From the NCBI GenBank assembly GCA_018701215.1, contig JABIWH010000034.1:1-22460 (forward strand): a stretch of DNA of 22,460 bases, given 5' to 3'. The first letter of the stretch is position 1, and each line of letters opens with the position of its first letter. A model generated the notes under the pieces. The model was not told the origin of the DNA. It worked only from the letters and a program-made list of their open reading frames with translations, and did not search any database. Position numbers and translations under genes: made by a program. Shown here piece after piece: positions 13,705-21,896 of the stretch. Source of the DNA: Rhodospirillaceae bacterium (GTDB lineage Bacteria; Pseudomonadota; Alphaproteobacteria; GCA-2731375).

Positions 13705-14646
13705 ATGCGCTATGGATTTTACCTGCCCACACGGGGGCCCCTGGGCAACCCGGACGATATCTCTGAAATCGCACTGGCGGGCGAGCGCCTGGGCTATAGC
13801 ACCATGGTGTTCGGCGATCACATCGTCTTTCCGGTCGAGGTATCCTCGCCCTATCCCTACACCGTCGACGGTGGTTTCCCGGGCGTCGGCGATGCCATGG
13901 AGCAGTTGACCCTGATGTCGTTCGTGGCCGGCTTTACCAAGACCGCGCGTCTGGTGACCTCGGTGATGATCCTGCCGCACCGTAATCCGCTGGTTACCGC
14001 GAAAATACTGGCCACCATCGATGTGCTCTCCAAGGGACGGGTCACGGTCGGTGTCGGGGTTGGCTGGATGCGCGAGGAGTTCGAGGCTTTGAACGCGCCG
14101 GATTTTGACAAGCGCGGGGCATCGAGTAACGAATATCTCGAAATCTTCAAGAAATGCTGGACCCAGGACCCGGTTTCCCACGAGGGCGAGTTCTATTCCT
14201 TCAAGGAATTGCGCTGTGTGCCCCACCCGGTGCAAAAGCCGCATCCCCCGATCTGGATCGGCGGCCACAGCCGGGCCGCGTTGCGCCGCGTCGCCAAATA
14301 CGCCGACGGCTGGCATCCCGTCGGCGCCACCTCGGCCTCGCCGCTGCCGCCAGAGGAATTTCAGAACCTGCTGGATCAGCTGAAACAGATGATGGAGGCC
14401 GAGGGCAGGGACTATGACGAGCTGACAATATCCTTTAAGGCGCCGTCCTATGATCCGGGCAAGGTGCCGGCGGGCCATGACCGCCTGCTGTTCACCGGCG
14501 AGCCCGCCCGCATCGCCGAGGACATCCGCGCCTACAAGGCCATGGGCGTGCACGAGGTGGTATTCGATTTTCGCACCCCGCCGGCCGCGACAACCGTCGA
14601 GAAAATGGAACACTTCATGAGTGAGGTGGTGCCCCAGGTCACATAG
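13705..14646 (+). CDS. LLM-class oxidoreductase, TIGR03619-type (F420-dependent family)
   Basis: This 313-residue luciferase-fold protein begins MRYGFYLPTRGPLGNPDD. It has the family pattern LGYSTMVFGDHIVFP, TARLVTSVMILPHRNPLVTAK (about 80-100), IDVLSKGRVTVGVGVGWMREEF and the later PHPPIWIGGHSRAALRRVAKYADGWHP split across 236-265. This arrangement is that of the group annotated as probable F420-dependent oxidoreductases. Many proteobacteria with such genes do not clearly make F420, so FMN use is also possible. GAGGAGA precedes ATG 13705 at a good distance. It lies divergent from the other LLM gene and 75 bp before an unrecognised gene on the same strand, possibly cotranscribed. Confidence 0.92.
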   Translation: MRYGFYLPTRGPLGNPDDISEIALAGERLGYSTMVFGDHIVFPVEVSSPYPYTVDGGFPGVGDAMEQLTLMSFVAGFTKTARLVTSVMILPHRNPLVTAKILATIDVLSKGRVTVGVGVGWMREEFEALNAPDFDKRGASSNEYLEIFKKCWTQDPVSHEGEFYSFKELRCVPHPVQKPHPPIWIGGHSRAALRRVAKYADGWHPVGATSASPLPPEEFQNLLDQLKQMMEAEGRDYDELTISFKAPSYDPGKVPAGHDRLLFTGEPARIAEDIRAYKAMGVHEVVFDFRTPPAATTVEKMEHFMSEVVPQVT

Positions 14647-14721
14647 TGGTTACTTAGTAGCGGGCTGGATTTATTGGGCGTAAGCTAATTTGAAATTTTT
14701 CCGATTGGATGAGGTGAGATC

Positions 14722-15300
14722 ATGTCTGCTGATGCAAATCGCGTACTCTGCTGTGGCGAGAATCCGTTTATTCGTCTTTCCGAAACCGATGGCGGCCCAG
14801 AGACAACGGTGGCCAGCTTTTGGCGCAATGTCATGTCGCCAGCCGGTCCGGGGCATGTGCTTTACCTCAAAAGCGAGCTGACCGGGGACGGTTGGCGCAT
14901 TTGGTCCGACAACATTGCCATGGCGCGTTGGCTGCAAGAGACCATTCAGGGCGAGTTAAACCCGGAATTGGCCGATCTTGCTATCCCGGTGGAAGAGGCG
15001 GAATTTGAGCATGACGGCGACCCACATCGCTTCTACACGGAATATGTCACGTCCGAGGATACCAGCCTGTCGCTAACCTGGCATGACCTGGGCGATCCTT
15101 TGATGATCCATACCCAGCCCGGCACGGGCGCCGGCGAACGGCCCTATGGCGTCAATACGGTGCTGATCCCGGCCGCGGGAACACGTCTGGTCATGGACGG
15201 CGTACAAGCCGGCGGCCGCTCGTGGAGCCGGGAGCGCGACGGACGCCCCTTCTCCACCTCCGCGCTGGCCTTCTGCGAAAGCTGGACGGAGGCGCGCTAA
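14722..15300 (+). CDS. Hypothetical protein
   Basis: I do not recognise this 192-residue protein. The start ATG 14722 has a good GAGGTGAG site, and codon use matches neighbouring genes, so it is probably real. There is no signal peptide or membrane segment. It is acidic and looks mostly beta-rich, with several Trp/Phe/Tyr residues (GWRIWSDN, FYTEYVTSEDTSLSLTWHD, VNTVLIPAAGTRLVMDG). Such alternation suits a small beta-barrel or jelly-roll ligand-binding domain. It follows the LLM oxidoreductase by 75 bp on the same strand and may work with it, which is only inference. Confidence 0.75.
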   Translation: MSADANRVLCCGENPFIRLSETDGGPETTVASFWRNVMSPAGPGHVLYLKSELTGDGWRIWSDNIAMARWLQETIQGELNPELADLAIPVEEAEFEHDGDPHRFYTEYVTSEDTSLSLTWHDLGDPLMIHTQPGTGAGERPYGVNTVLIPAAGTRLVMDGVQAGGRSWSRERDGRPFSTSALAFCESWTEAR

Positions 15301-15410
15301 AGTTAGTTATGCGCTGATATGTGCAATGCAGGAAACTAGACCTGACCTTCGTGCTTTGTGCAAAATTTAGACATTTGGTGTAGCGGGTAGTTTTAGATGT
15401 GATCGGCTAC

Positions 15411-15555
15411 ATGTCGGTTGCTGGGATAAGAGCGGGAATCCGACAACGCGGCTCTAACCGACGCAATGTGCCAGGAGCCGACTGTTAGAATAACCTAATA
15501 CACAGCACTTAAACGTCGGAGGGTGGGAGCCGTCCACGGGATTAAGAACCGACAT
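15411..15555. repeat. 145-bp non-coding segment bounded by 9-bp perfect inverted repeats
   Basis: ATGTCGGTT (15411-15419) and AACCGACAT (15547-15555) are exact inverted repeats. Inside are further ACCGAC/CCGAC/GTCGG words and a second pair, CGGCTC (15449-15454) with GAGCCG (15475-15480). No open frame with a ribosome site covers it and there is no clear target-site duplication. It could be a small repeat unit, a MITE-like relic, or a protein-binding cluster. Confidence 0.35.
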
Positions 15556-15565
15556 TGAATGCGAA

Positions 15566-17461
15566 CTAATTCTCAAGCTGGGCTAAAGCGTCCTTGAGCT
15601 TGTGAACGACTTCTTTCTTGCTCGTCTGGTTTAATCGGTCGCAGTCGATTGTCAGGGACAACCCATCCAGTTCACTATGGATAACCCGGCCCTCCATGGC
15701 GAGCTCGTCGTAGATACCTTTGACGCTGAAGGTCTTAACCGGCTTAGCAAAACCTTTCATGGTGATCGCCTCCCGCTCTTCCGCCAACAACCAGTCCCTG
15801 ACGAGGGAATAGGTCTCCGCTGCTATCAGAATACCACCAGCATCGGCATTGGCTTCCAATCTGGCCGCCAAATTAACCTCACCGCCGATGATGGTATAAT
15901 CCATACGATCTTCGTTGCCGAAGTTGCCAACGGTGCAATAGCCGGTGTTGATTCCCATGCGGGCCTCGAAAGGGCGATCGATCAGGCCTTGCGCACGCCA
16001 GCCGTGCTGTAGGTCAGCTAGTCGGCGTTGCATGACAATGGCCATGCGCACACAGGCTGCGGCATCCTCCCTGACACCCTTGCTTTCCGAGTCTCCGAAA
16101 TAGAACATCATGGCATCGCCAATGAATTTGTCGAAATAGGCGCCATGCTCCTGTGCGATCTTTGACATCTCGGTCAGATACTGGTTCAGCAAGGCAGTCA
16201 ATTCTTCCGATTCCAGTTGATCGGTGATGGCGGTAAAACTGACAATATCGGAAAAGAAGATCGTAAGCTTTTTTCGCTTGGACTCGATTTCCACTTTCTG
16301 CTCGCCGCTGAAAATAGAACTGTAAAGCTGCGGAGAGATATATTTCGAGAGTTGGCCCGATACTGCCTCCAAAGTTTGGCTGGTTTCCTCTGCCCGTTGT
16401 TTAGCTTCGAGGGTTTCGGCTTCGGCACGCTTTCGGTCGTCGATGACGTAGATGGCGTTGAGCCAACAATCCTCGTCTTCATACCGTAGCGGCAGAGAGG
16501 ACAATAAGGCCCAGAAAGGTTCGCCTTGGGCATTCTTGAACTGAACTTCGTACTCTTCCAACCGGCCCTGTTCCGCCTGCAGATCGGCCATTACATCCTG
16601 GTCGTCGGGGTTCACGAAAAAATCCCGGATGGAAATCCCGCCTACACTACCTGCAGGAATGCCGAATTGACGGGAGGCCGTTTCTGAGGCCTCCAGCGCC
16701 CCGGTTTCTCTGGTGAGGACCAATGGAAATGGGATTGCCGCCAGCATCGAACGCATGGCCTCTGTTTCACGTTGGTGAACTTCAGCTTCCGCCTTGATTT
16801 TCTCCAGGCCCAATTGTACGGATGCCGTCGTCTCCCGCCAGCTTTGCCAAGCAGACCGTGCGATGGCACCGGCGCCAGCAATTGAGACAAAAGCCAATAA
16901 ATCCCATCTCAAAATATCGTTGAGCAATGCGGCAACGACAGCAGCTAGCAACATCGGGGCGAAATAGGCGATAGCCGCCAGAGGCAAACTTGGCATCAAC
17001 GCCGCCGCGCCAAAGCCCAGGAAAAACATGACCATGAGGAGAACAATGCCGTCTACTGTGACCACATTCGAGATCATTAAATAAAATGAAACGGCCCAAG
17101 CCAGCCCAAGCAGGAAGGAATGTACAATAATCAAACGTATCCGCCGTTGGCTCACCCGGGTTGGCCGTGGTAGGCCAAGCAAATGCAGATAGCTGCGCAC
17201 CACAGGTAACAGCAACAGCAATACGGCGGCCAGAAAATATATCGCATAATTGGCGATTGCGACCGCCCAGTCCGTATAAACTACGATTGCAACAGCCGTC
17301 GTATTGCCGAACAACAAGACTGGCATATTTCGCTGGGTTTGCACTGACTGCACGATACGGATTTCTTCCCTAACAGCATTTTTGCTTATCAAGGAGCCCG
17401 ACGCCGGGGTTTCCTTCCTGGTCGGTGGATTAATCCCGCCGGTGACCGCATTTGTGTTCAA
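15566..17461 (-). CDS. Membrane-anchored PAS-domain adenylate cyclase (class III)
   Basis: This 631-residue protein makes cyclic nucleotide. Six or so transmembrane segments lie between about 48 and 203, then a coiled linker (215-238), a PAS-like domain (about 235-345, ending in the typical YVIDDRKRAEAE), a second linker (SKYISPQLYSSIF) and a class III cyclase domain (398-575). Metal ligands are D405 in FFSDIVSFT and D449 in FIGDAMM. K445 and D521 are the pair expected for adenine recognition; N530 and R534 in VNLAARLE stabilise the transition state. All essential residues are present, so adenylate cyclase activity is likely. A 45-residue C-terminal tail follows the domain. The start is TTG 17461, since GAGGAAG sits 5 nt upstream and no ATG occurs nearby. 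The gene is noticeably more AT-rich than its neighbours. Confidence 0.9.
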   Translation of the reverse strand: MNTNAVTGGINPPTRKETPASGSLISKNAVREEIRIVQSVQTQRNMPVLLFGNTTAVAIVVYTDWAVAIANYAIYFLAAVLLLLLPVVRSYLHLLGLPRPTRVSQRRIRLIIVHSFLLGLAWAVSFYLMISNVVTVDGIVLLMVMFFLGFGAAALMPSLPLAAIAYFAPMLLAAVVAALLNDILRWDLLAFVSIAGAGAIARSAWQSWRETTASVQLGLEKIKAEAEVHQRETEAMRSMLAAIPFPLVLTRETGALEASETASRQFGIPAGSVGGISIRDFFVNPDDQDVMADLQAEQGRLEEYEVQFKNAQGEPFWALLSSLPLRYEDEDCWLNAIYVIDDRKRAEAETLEAKQRAEETSQTLEAVSGQLSKYISPQLYSSIFSGEQKVEIESKRKKLTIFFSDIVSFTAITDQLESEELTALLNQYLTEMSKIAQEHGAYFDKFIGDAMMFYFGDSESKGVREDAAACVRMAIVMQRRLADLQHGWRAQGLIDRPFEARMGINTGYCTVGNFGNEDRMDYTIIGGEVNLAARLEANADAGGILIAAETYSLVRDWLLAEEREAITMKGFAKPVKTFSVKGIYDELAMEGRVIHSELDGLSLTIDCDRLNQTSKKEVVHKLKDALAQLEN

Positions 17462-17800
17462 AATTCTTCCTCAAATAAAAATCAAATCAGGATAATTAAT
17501 GTAACTATATTTCGAAGTCGTGAGGCCTGTCCAAATGCAAATTTTGTTCAGTGCGACATTGGTGGGCGCGAAATACTTGGCTGCAATTTAGTCTCTACCG
17601 TAAGTTATTAGCCTCCCGCCGCGCTGTCATCTTCAATCGAAAACAGTCAAACAAACGATAGAGATTTTGGGGAAGGGAAATGGCCATACCCAGTCATCTT
17701 GGACGGATGTGGTGTTTTAGGCATAGGTTCGATGTCGTGGCCAAAGCAAAAACAGGCCCGACGCCCGTTGATGCTTGAAAAGTGCCAAAAAGAGACTTTA
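17462..17800. other. AT-rich intergenic region between cyclase and hydrolase genes
   Basis: This 339-bp stretch lies between two minus-strand genes. It holds the cyclase upstream region (AT-rich near 17462-17515, with a possible -10 TACATT or TATAGT) at its left and the hydrolase terminator near 17748-17768. A 32-codon frame with a good ribosome site starts at 17680 on the plus strand but runs over the terminator. I see nothing else in it. Confidence 0.6.
17748..17768 (-). terminator. Intrinsic terminator of the alpha/beta hydrolase gene
   Basis: On the minus strand ACGGGC, a 5-nt loop and GCCTGT form a 6-bp stem with one G-U pair, followed directly by a T-run (A-tract 17748-17751 on the plus strand). 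It lies 33 bp beyond the hydrolase stop codon, as expected for a rho-independent terminator. Confidence 0.6.
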
Positions 17801-18760
17801 CTACTTAAACTCGAAGTGATCACCAAAGACGAGAGAGTGGGAAAATTTTAATTTTATCCAGTGTTCTTTTGAAGAAAGTCCGCGCAGATGCGCATCGAAA
17901 AACGCCACCGCCGCTTGGCTAACTGTTGTCGTATGGTCTTTGTCCATAGGTTTCTCAATATCCGTGCCCAATCGAGTGCCAGAGAAAGTGTCATGGTCGG
18001 CACCATCCAAGACAAGCAAGTATTGGGGACTGTAAGGTATCAGTTTGAAGGGTTGCGTTCGACGAGACGCTGAACCAGTTCCCATTCCCAGAACATCATC
18101 AAGTGTCCCTGTGATATGAAACGAGGGGATTCGAATATCACCATATCTACGGTTTGGATCGAAATCGCGTCTGGGCAGATCAAGGCTTAGAAGTACCCCC
18201 GCTTTGATACGTGGTTCTTTAGCGAAATCTCCCATGGGTCCGACCAATTCGCCGGCTGCAAACATCGTCGACCGCGCTCCATAGGAATGCCCGGCCATTC
18301 CAATCCGGCTCAGATCAAACCTTCCAGCCCAGGGTCCGGAGTTATTTTGGCGCTCGAGTTCATCAATAACAAAGGGAATGTCGTTTGATCGGTTTAGGAA
18401 GTTCTCCAGATTTCCCAAAGACGCGCGAAGAATTTGTCCCGCTTCTTCCCGCGAGCGAGCCTGGCTCACTAATTCACCATCAGAACCGGGATGCTGAATA
18501 TGAATGGATATATATCCTGCGCTTGCAAGAGCTCTGCCAAAATAGGATGCCGTCTCCCTGGTGCGGCCCAGACCGTGAGAGAAAATTACGACAGGGGCCG
18601 GAACGTTCGCGAGGTTTGGCCAATAGGCCATGAAAGGAACATTTCGGTCTCGATCACGATCATAAAACTGACCTTCCTCGACTTCCGCTGTTCTGCCTGC
18701 AATTGGGGCTAACAGTAGAAAAAATAGCAGCCCAGCGGTCACCTCAAATCGGACGCGCAT
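17801..18760 (-). CDS. Secreted alpha/beta hydrolase (PAF-acetylhydrolase/dienelactone hydrolase-like)
   Basis: This 319-residue protein has a signal peptide (charged MRVRF start, hydrophobic core GLLFFLLLAPIAG) with likely cleavage near residue 25, so it is periplasmic or exported. The alpha/beta hydrolase fold shows the oxyanion HGLG at 62-65, nucleophile S159 in GHSYGA, a candidate acid D221 or D222 in TGTLDDV, and H256 in GADHDTF. All three catalytic residues are present, so esterase or lipase activity is expected; the substrate is unknown. The sequence resembles platelet-activating factor acetylhydrolase-like and chlorophyllase-type bacterial members. TGGAGA lies about 10 nt before ATG 18760. 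The gene is AT-richer than the surroundings (24 G/C in the 60 bases 18361-18420), suggesting acquisition. It has its own terminator. Confidence 0.88.
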   Translation of the reverse strand: MRVRFEVTAGLLFFLLLAPIAGRTAEVEEGQFYDRDRDRNVPFMAYWPNLANVPAPVVIFSHGLGRTRETASYFGRALASAGYISIHIQHPGSDGELVSQARSREEAGQILRASLGNLENFLNRSNDIPFVIDELERQNNSGPWAGRFDLSRIGMAGHSYGARSTMFAAGELVGPMGDFAKEPRIKAGVLLSLDLPRRDFDPNRRYGDIRIPSFHITGTLDDVLGMGTGSASRRTQPFKLIPYSPQYLLVLDGADHDTFSGTRLGTDIEKPMDKDHTTTVSQAAVAFFDAHLRGLSSKEHWIKLKFSHSLVFGDHFEFK

Positions 18761-19027
18761 TCGACAATATTCTCCACGAACTCATCCTAAAAAACGGACG
18801 ATACTTCACTATTCGCCAGCAGCCAAATACGGGCTTCCATAGTCGCATTTGGGTCAAAAACGTTCCGTTAGAAAATTCTTATATTACGGTCGTTATCGGA
18901 GGTAGAGCAGACATAGGTGATCGTCATACCCTGCAACTGCATCAAGTCTCCACACACAAAATTAGGGTCCGGAATAGGGATTGGCTCTTTCAGCATGCGC
19001 GAGAGCGGCTAATTCCCGGCAGAACTG

Positions 19028-20239
19028 TCAAATAACCTTCTGCTCGCGCAGGGCGGCGATCTCGGTGTCGCTGTAGCCTAGGCCTGACAGGATCTCATCG
19101 TTGTGTTCGCCAAGTTTCGGCGCCACGCCGAGTTTGGCGGGGGTTTCGGAGAATTGCCATGGGGTGCCGTGCACTTTCAGGCTCTCGCCGATCTCGGGGT
19201 ACTCGACCTCCTGGATATAGCCGTTGGCCAAGACATCCGCGTCGTTCGAGGCTTCCAGCAAGGTGTTTACAGGCGCCGAGACCACGTCGGCGGCGCGCAG
19301 CAGCTCCAGCCATCGATCGCGGCTGTCGGTGGCGAACAGTTCCGCCAGGGTGCTTAGGATCTTGTCCTTTTCCGCTCCGGAAACCAGGGCCAGACCGAGA
19401 TCATCGGCGCCGCGCTCCTTTAGGGTGGGGAGGAAGTCCAAGGCTTCCATGGCGCGGGTCCAATCAGTGTGCGCCAGTTGAAAGACCAACGGCTTGCCGT
19501 CCCGGTCATTGAAGGTCGCCGCGATACCCGGACGCTCGCGGGTGCCGTTGATGCGCGCGCCAGTAATTGGGTTGGCATCCCGCCACATGGTCGTCGTCAT
19601 GGTCCAGCCCATCAGGCGGACGATGCCGCCAACCAGGGATGTCTCCACCTTCTGGCCGATACCGGTGTTCTTGGCATAATAGAGTGCCGCCAACAGACCG
19701 CCAAAAGTGAGTATGGCGCAGGATTCATCGGCCACCGAGACGACGCCCGTGCGCATGTTTTCGCCCGGTCCGGCATAGGCCTCGGCGATGCCGCCCAGGG
19801 CCTGGCCCACGGCATCGGTGCCCGGCAAGGCGCCATGGGGGCCCGCCAGGCCGTAACCGGAGATCGAGACGTAGACCAGCGCGGGGTTGATTTTCTTCAA
19901 CTCCTCATAGCCAAATCCGTTTTTCTCGGCCGCGCCGGGGCGGAAGTTCTGCCCGAAAATATCCGCGTCCTTGACCAGGCCGTGGAGGATTTTGCGGCCT
20001 TCGTCCGACTTCAAATTCAAGGTCAGGCTCTTCACACCACGGTTATTGGTCTCGAAGAACGAGCTGATACCGCCCTTCATCTCGCCGGCGGTCCTGGAAT
20101 TGTCGCCAACGCCCGGCACCTCGATCTTGATAACCTCGGCGCCCAGGTCCGCCATCAGCATATAGGGCACCGTGCCCGCCTGCGCGGTCGAACAAGTGAC
20201 GGCCTTGACGCCAGTGAGTGGTCCAGGTTGATCGGCCAT
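19028..20239 (-). CDS. Class III (CaiB/BaiF) CoA-transferase
   Basis: Family members move CoA between carboxylic acids through an aspartyl intermediate. The 403-residue length is typical. Signatures are the N-terminal DLGAEVIKIEVPGVGDNSR (31-49), NLKSDEGRKIL, DIFGQNFRPGAAEKNGFGYE, and ALPGTDAVGQALGG, where D142 occupies the expected catalytic position. ADESCAILTFGGLLAALYYA and GIGQKVETSL follow as in the family. The substrate is not predictable; succinyl- or formyl-CoA-type donors are both known. The start is ATG 20239; an ATG five codons earlier is equally possible, while reading further to 20575 would run into the radical SAM gene. A 95-bp gap separates it from that gene, so cotranscription is possible but not certain. 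Confidence 0.92.
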   Translation of the reverse strand: MADQPGPLTGVKAVTCSTAQAGTVPYMLMADLGAEVIKIEVPGVGDNSRTAGEMKGGISSFFETNNRGVKSLTLNLKSDEGRKILHGLVKDADIFGQNFRPGAAEKNGFGYEELKKINPALVYVSISGYGLAGPHGALPGTDAVGQALGGIAEAYAGPGENMRTGVVSVADESCAILTFGGLLAALYYAKNTGIGQKVETSLVGGIVRLMGWTMTTTMWRDANPITGARINGTRERPGIAATFNDRDGKPLVFQLAHTDWTRAMEALDFLPTLKERGADDLGLALVSGAEKDKILSTLAELFATDSRDRWLELLRAADVVSAPVNTLLEASNDADVLANGYIQEVEYPEIGESLKVHGTPWQFSETPAKLGVAPKLGEHNDEILSGLGYSDTEIAALREQKVI

Positions 20240-20334
20240 GGCGGAGATTCCCATACTGACAAGATATATGCAGCGACAAGATACCTTGCTGGCGGTCAGG
20301 TGCAACCCGGCAAGTGCATCGTTTAACCCGCCGG

Positions 20335-21282
20335 TCAATGAGGACGCAGATAGGCGATCGCCGCACCGGCCAGTTCGGCGATGCCATAGCGGCTCTGAAT
20401 ATTGCAATCGCCACAGATTTCGGGATCGGCGCCGGTCTCTTCGCGCAACGCAATGGCCTGGCGCAAGGAAAGATCGTGCACGCTGGCCAGGGGCCGGCGG
20501 TGCCCGATATCGTTGAAGCAGTACATATATTGGCCCTGGGCCGAGATCAGCACATCGATATTGCGCGGCGTGCATTTGAAGCGATTGGCCAGACGCTGGG
20601 CCAGGACATCGCGCAGGCTGGGCACGAAGTCCATTTCCTGGCTGTGCAGCCCATATTGGCGGATCACCGCGCGCAGATCCCGGTGGGAGCTTCCCTGGCC
20701 GTCCGCACGATCGCCATTCAAGGTACCGGCACGGTCATACAGCGTCGGCGACATGGTCAGGTTTCCGACGCCGTTACCGCGTAGCCAGGCGATGGTTTCC
20801 GGCAAGGTATCAAGGCATTCGGACAACGGCGTCAGGCTGATCGCCAAGGTGGTTTGGCGCAGGGTGCGCTGCGCCAATGCGATGTTCTCCATCACCCGGA
20901 CCTGGTCCAGATTGACATGCACGGCGTCGTACACCGCTGGCACTATGGAGGAGAACGAGATGATCAAGGTGCCGATGGCGCCGTCCAACAGGCGCAACCG
21001 CCTCTCATCCAACAGCTGGCCATTGCTGACCATATCGAACTGCACCGGGTGGTCGGTCAGGCGCGGGACGAATTCGTCAAACCGGGGATGGGTTGTCGGC
21101 TCGCCATAGCCGGCGAGGACCACACGGAAGACATCCTCGGGTTTGAGCCGGGCCAAGACGGCGTCAAGAATCGCCGGCGTCATCTGGCGCTGTTCCGGGA
21201 TCGCCTCGCGTGGGCACATCACACAGCGGGCGTTGCATTTCGAGGTCAGCTCCAGATTGACGGCGATGCGATAGCGGCTCAT
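20335..21282 (-). CDS. Radical SAM protein with SPASM-like C-terminal cysteines
   Basis: This 315-residue enzyme binds a radical-SAM [4Fe-4S] cluster with C16, C20 and C23 (ELTSKCNARCVMCPR). GYGEPTTHP (58-66) is the second conserved loop that contacts SAM. Four more cysteines near the C-terminus, C237, C255, C290 and C293, have the spacing of a SPASM-like auxiliary cluster, common in peptide-modifying and other maturases. No precursor-peptide gene is visible nearby. Its ATG overlaps the stop of the PNPOx-like gene by four bases (ATGA), so the two are coupled. I cannot assign a substrate. Confidence 0.92.
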   Translation of the reverse strand: MSRYRIAVNLELTSKCNARCVMCPREAIPEQRQMTPAILDAVLARLKPEDVFRVVLAGYGEPTTHPRFDEFVPRLTDHPVQFDMVSNGQLLDERRLRLLDGAIGTLIISFSSIVPAVYDAVHVNLDQVRVMENIALAQRTLRQTTLAISLTPLSECLDTLPETIAWLRGNGVGNLTMSPTLYDRAGTLNGDRADGQGSSHRDLRAVIRQYGLHSQEMDFVPSLRDVLAQRLANRFKCTPRNIDVLISAQGQYMYCFNDIGHRRPLASVHDLSLRQAIALREETGADPEICGDCNIQSRYGIAELAGAAIAYLRPH

Positions 21283-21788
21283 GTGGCAGGCACCAGGCGC
21301 GGCACATTGCGGTTGCAGTTCGGGACAACGAGGTCGATATCAACTAGCACCGCGCGGGGGGCCTCCGCGAACAGCTCTGCCGCGGCGGTGCCTTCGATAA
21401 TCCTGGCACGGCCGTTGACCCGCAGCCGGGTGCCGTCGTTGAAATCAATCAACAACAGGCCCACATGGGGGTTCTCCATAATATTGCCCAGGGACATGAA
21501 AGCGCCATTGCCGTCGATATCCGAGAACGCCATGCGGTCCTCGGCCAACATGCGGACCAGGCCCGGCCCACCGCCCTTGAACGAACAATCACAACTGCCG
21601 TCCGCCCCGGCAGTCGATAGAAAGAAGAATGGCGCGGCCTCGATCCGGGCATGAAAAACGTCCGGTATGCCGGACCACAACAATTGTTGGGCGCGGGCCC
21701 GATCCCAAAGACCGGGCGTGCCCCAGCGCTCTTGCGCGCTCAGTTCGCCAGCGTGAAAATTTTCGGTAGCAGACGTATCGACAGTCAT
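21279..21788 (-). CDS. Pyridoxamine 5'-phosphate oxidase-family flavoprotein
   Basis: This 169-residue protein has the split-barrel FMN-binding fold. PFFFLSTAGADGSCDCSFKGG (about 52-72), DIDGNGAFMSLGNIMENPHVGLLLIDF and GTRLRVNGRARII are characteristic of the PNPOx-like group common in actinobacteria and alphaproteobacteria. The real pyridoxamine-phosphate oxidase substrate residues are not obvious, so FMN-dependent reduction or oxidation of another small molecule is likelier. ATG 21788 is chosen because TGAGG lies 6 nt upstream; the ATG at 21800 has no ribosome site. The gene ends in ATGA overlap with the radical SAM gene, implying a joint role. Confidence 0.9.
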   Translation of the reverse strand: MTVDTSATENFHAGELSAQERWGTPGLWDRARAQQLLWSGIPDVFHARIEAAPFFFLSTAGADGSCDCSFKGGGPGLVRMLAEDRMAFSDIDGNGAFMSLGNIMENPHVGLLLIDFNDGTRLRVNGRARIIEGTAAAELFAEAPRAVLVDIDLVVPNCNRNVPRLVPAT

Positions 21789-21896
21789 GCAGGGCCTCAT
21801 AATGTGCGCGCCAAATTACCCATAGCCACCCCTGGCCTGCATGTTCAGGTGATAGACTAGGTAGTCCGGCTTACGGCCACATTACGAGGTCGCGCG

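Noticed and set aside
13546..14613. A 355-codon minus-strand frame opposite the LLM gene
   Set aside because: It covers the LLM gene in antisense and resembles no family.
17680..17778. 32-codon plus-strand frame with a good ribosome site, starting MAIPSHLGRMWCF
   Set aside because: It runs over the hydrolase terminator, has no recognisable family and could arise by chance; left out of the gene list.
20240..20575. N-terminal extension of the CoA-transferase frame to 20575
   Set aside because: It would overlap the radical SAM gene by about 240 bp, and the family N-terminus begins at about 20239.
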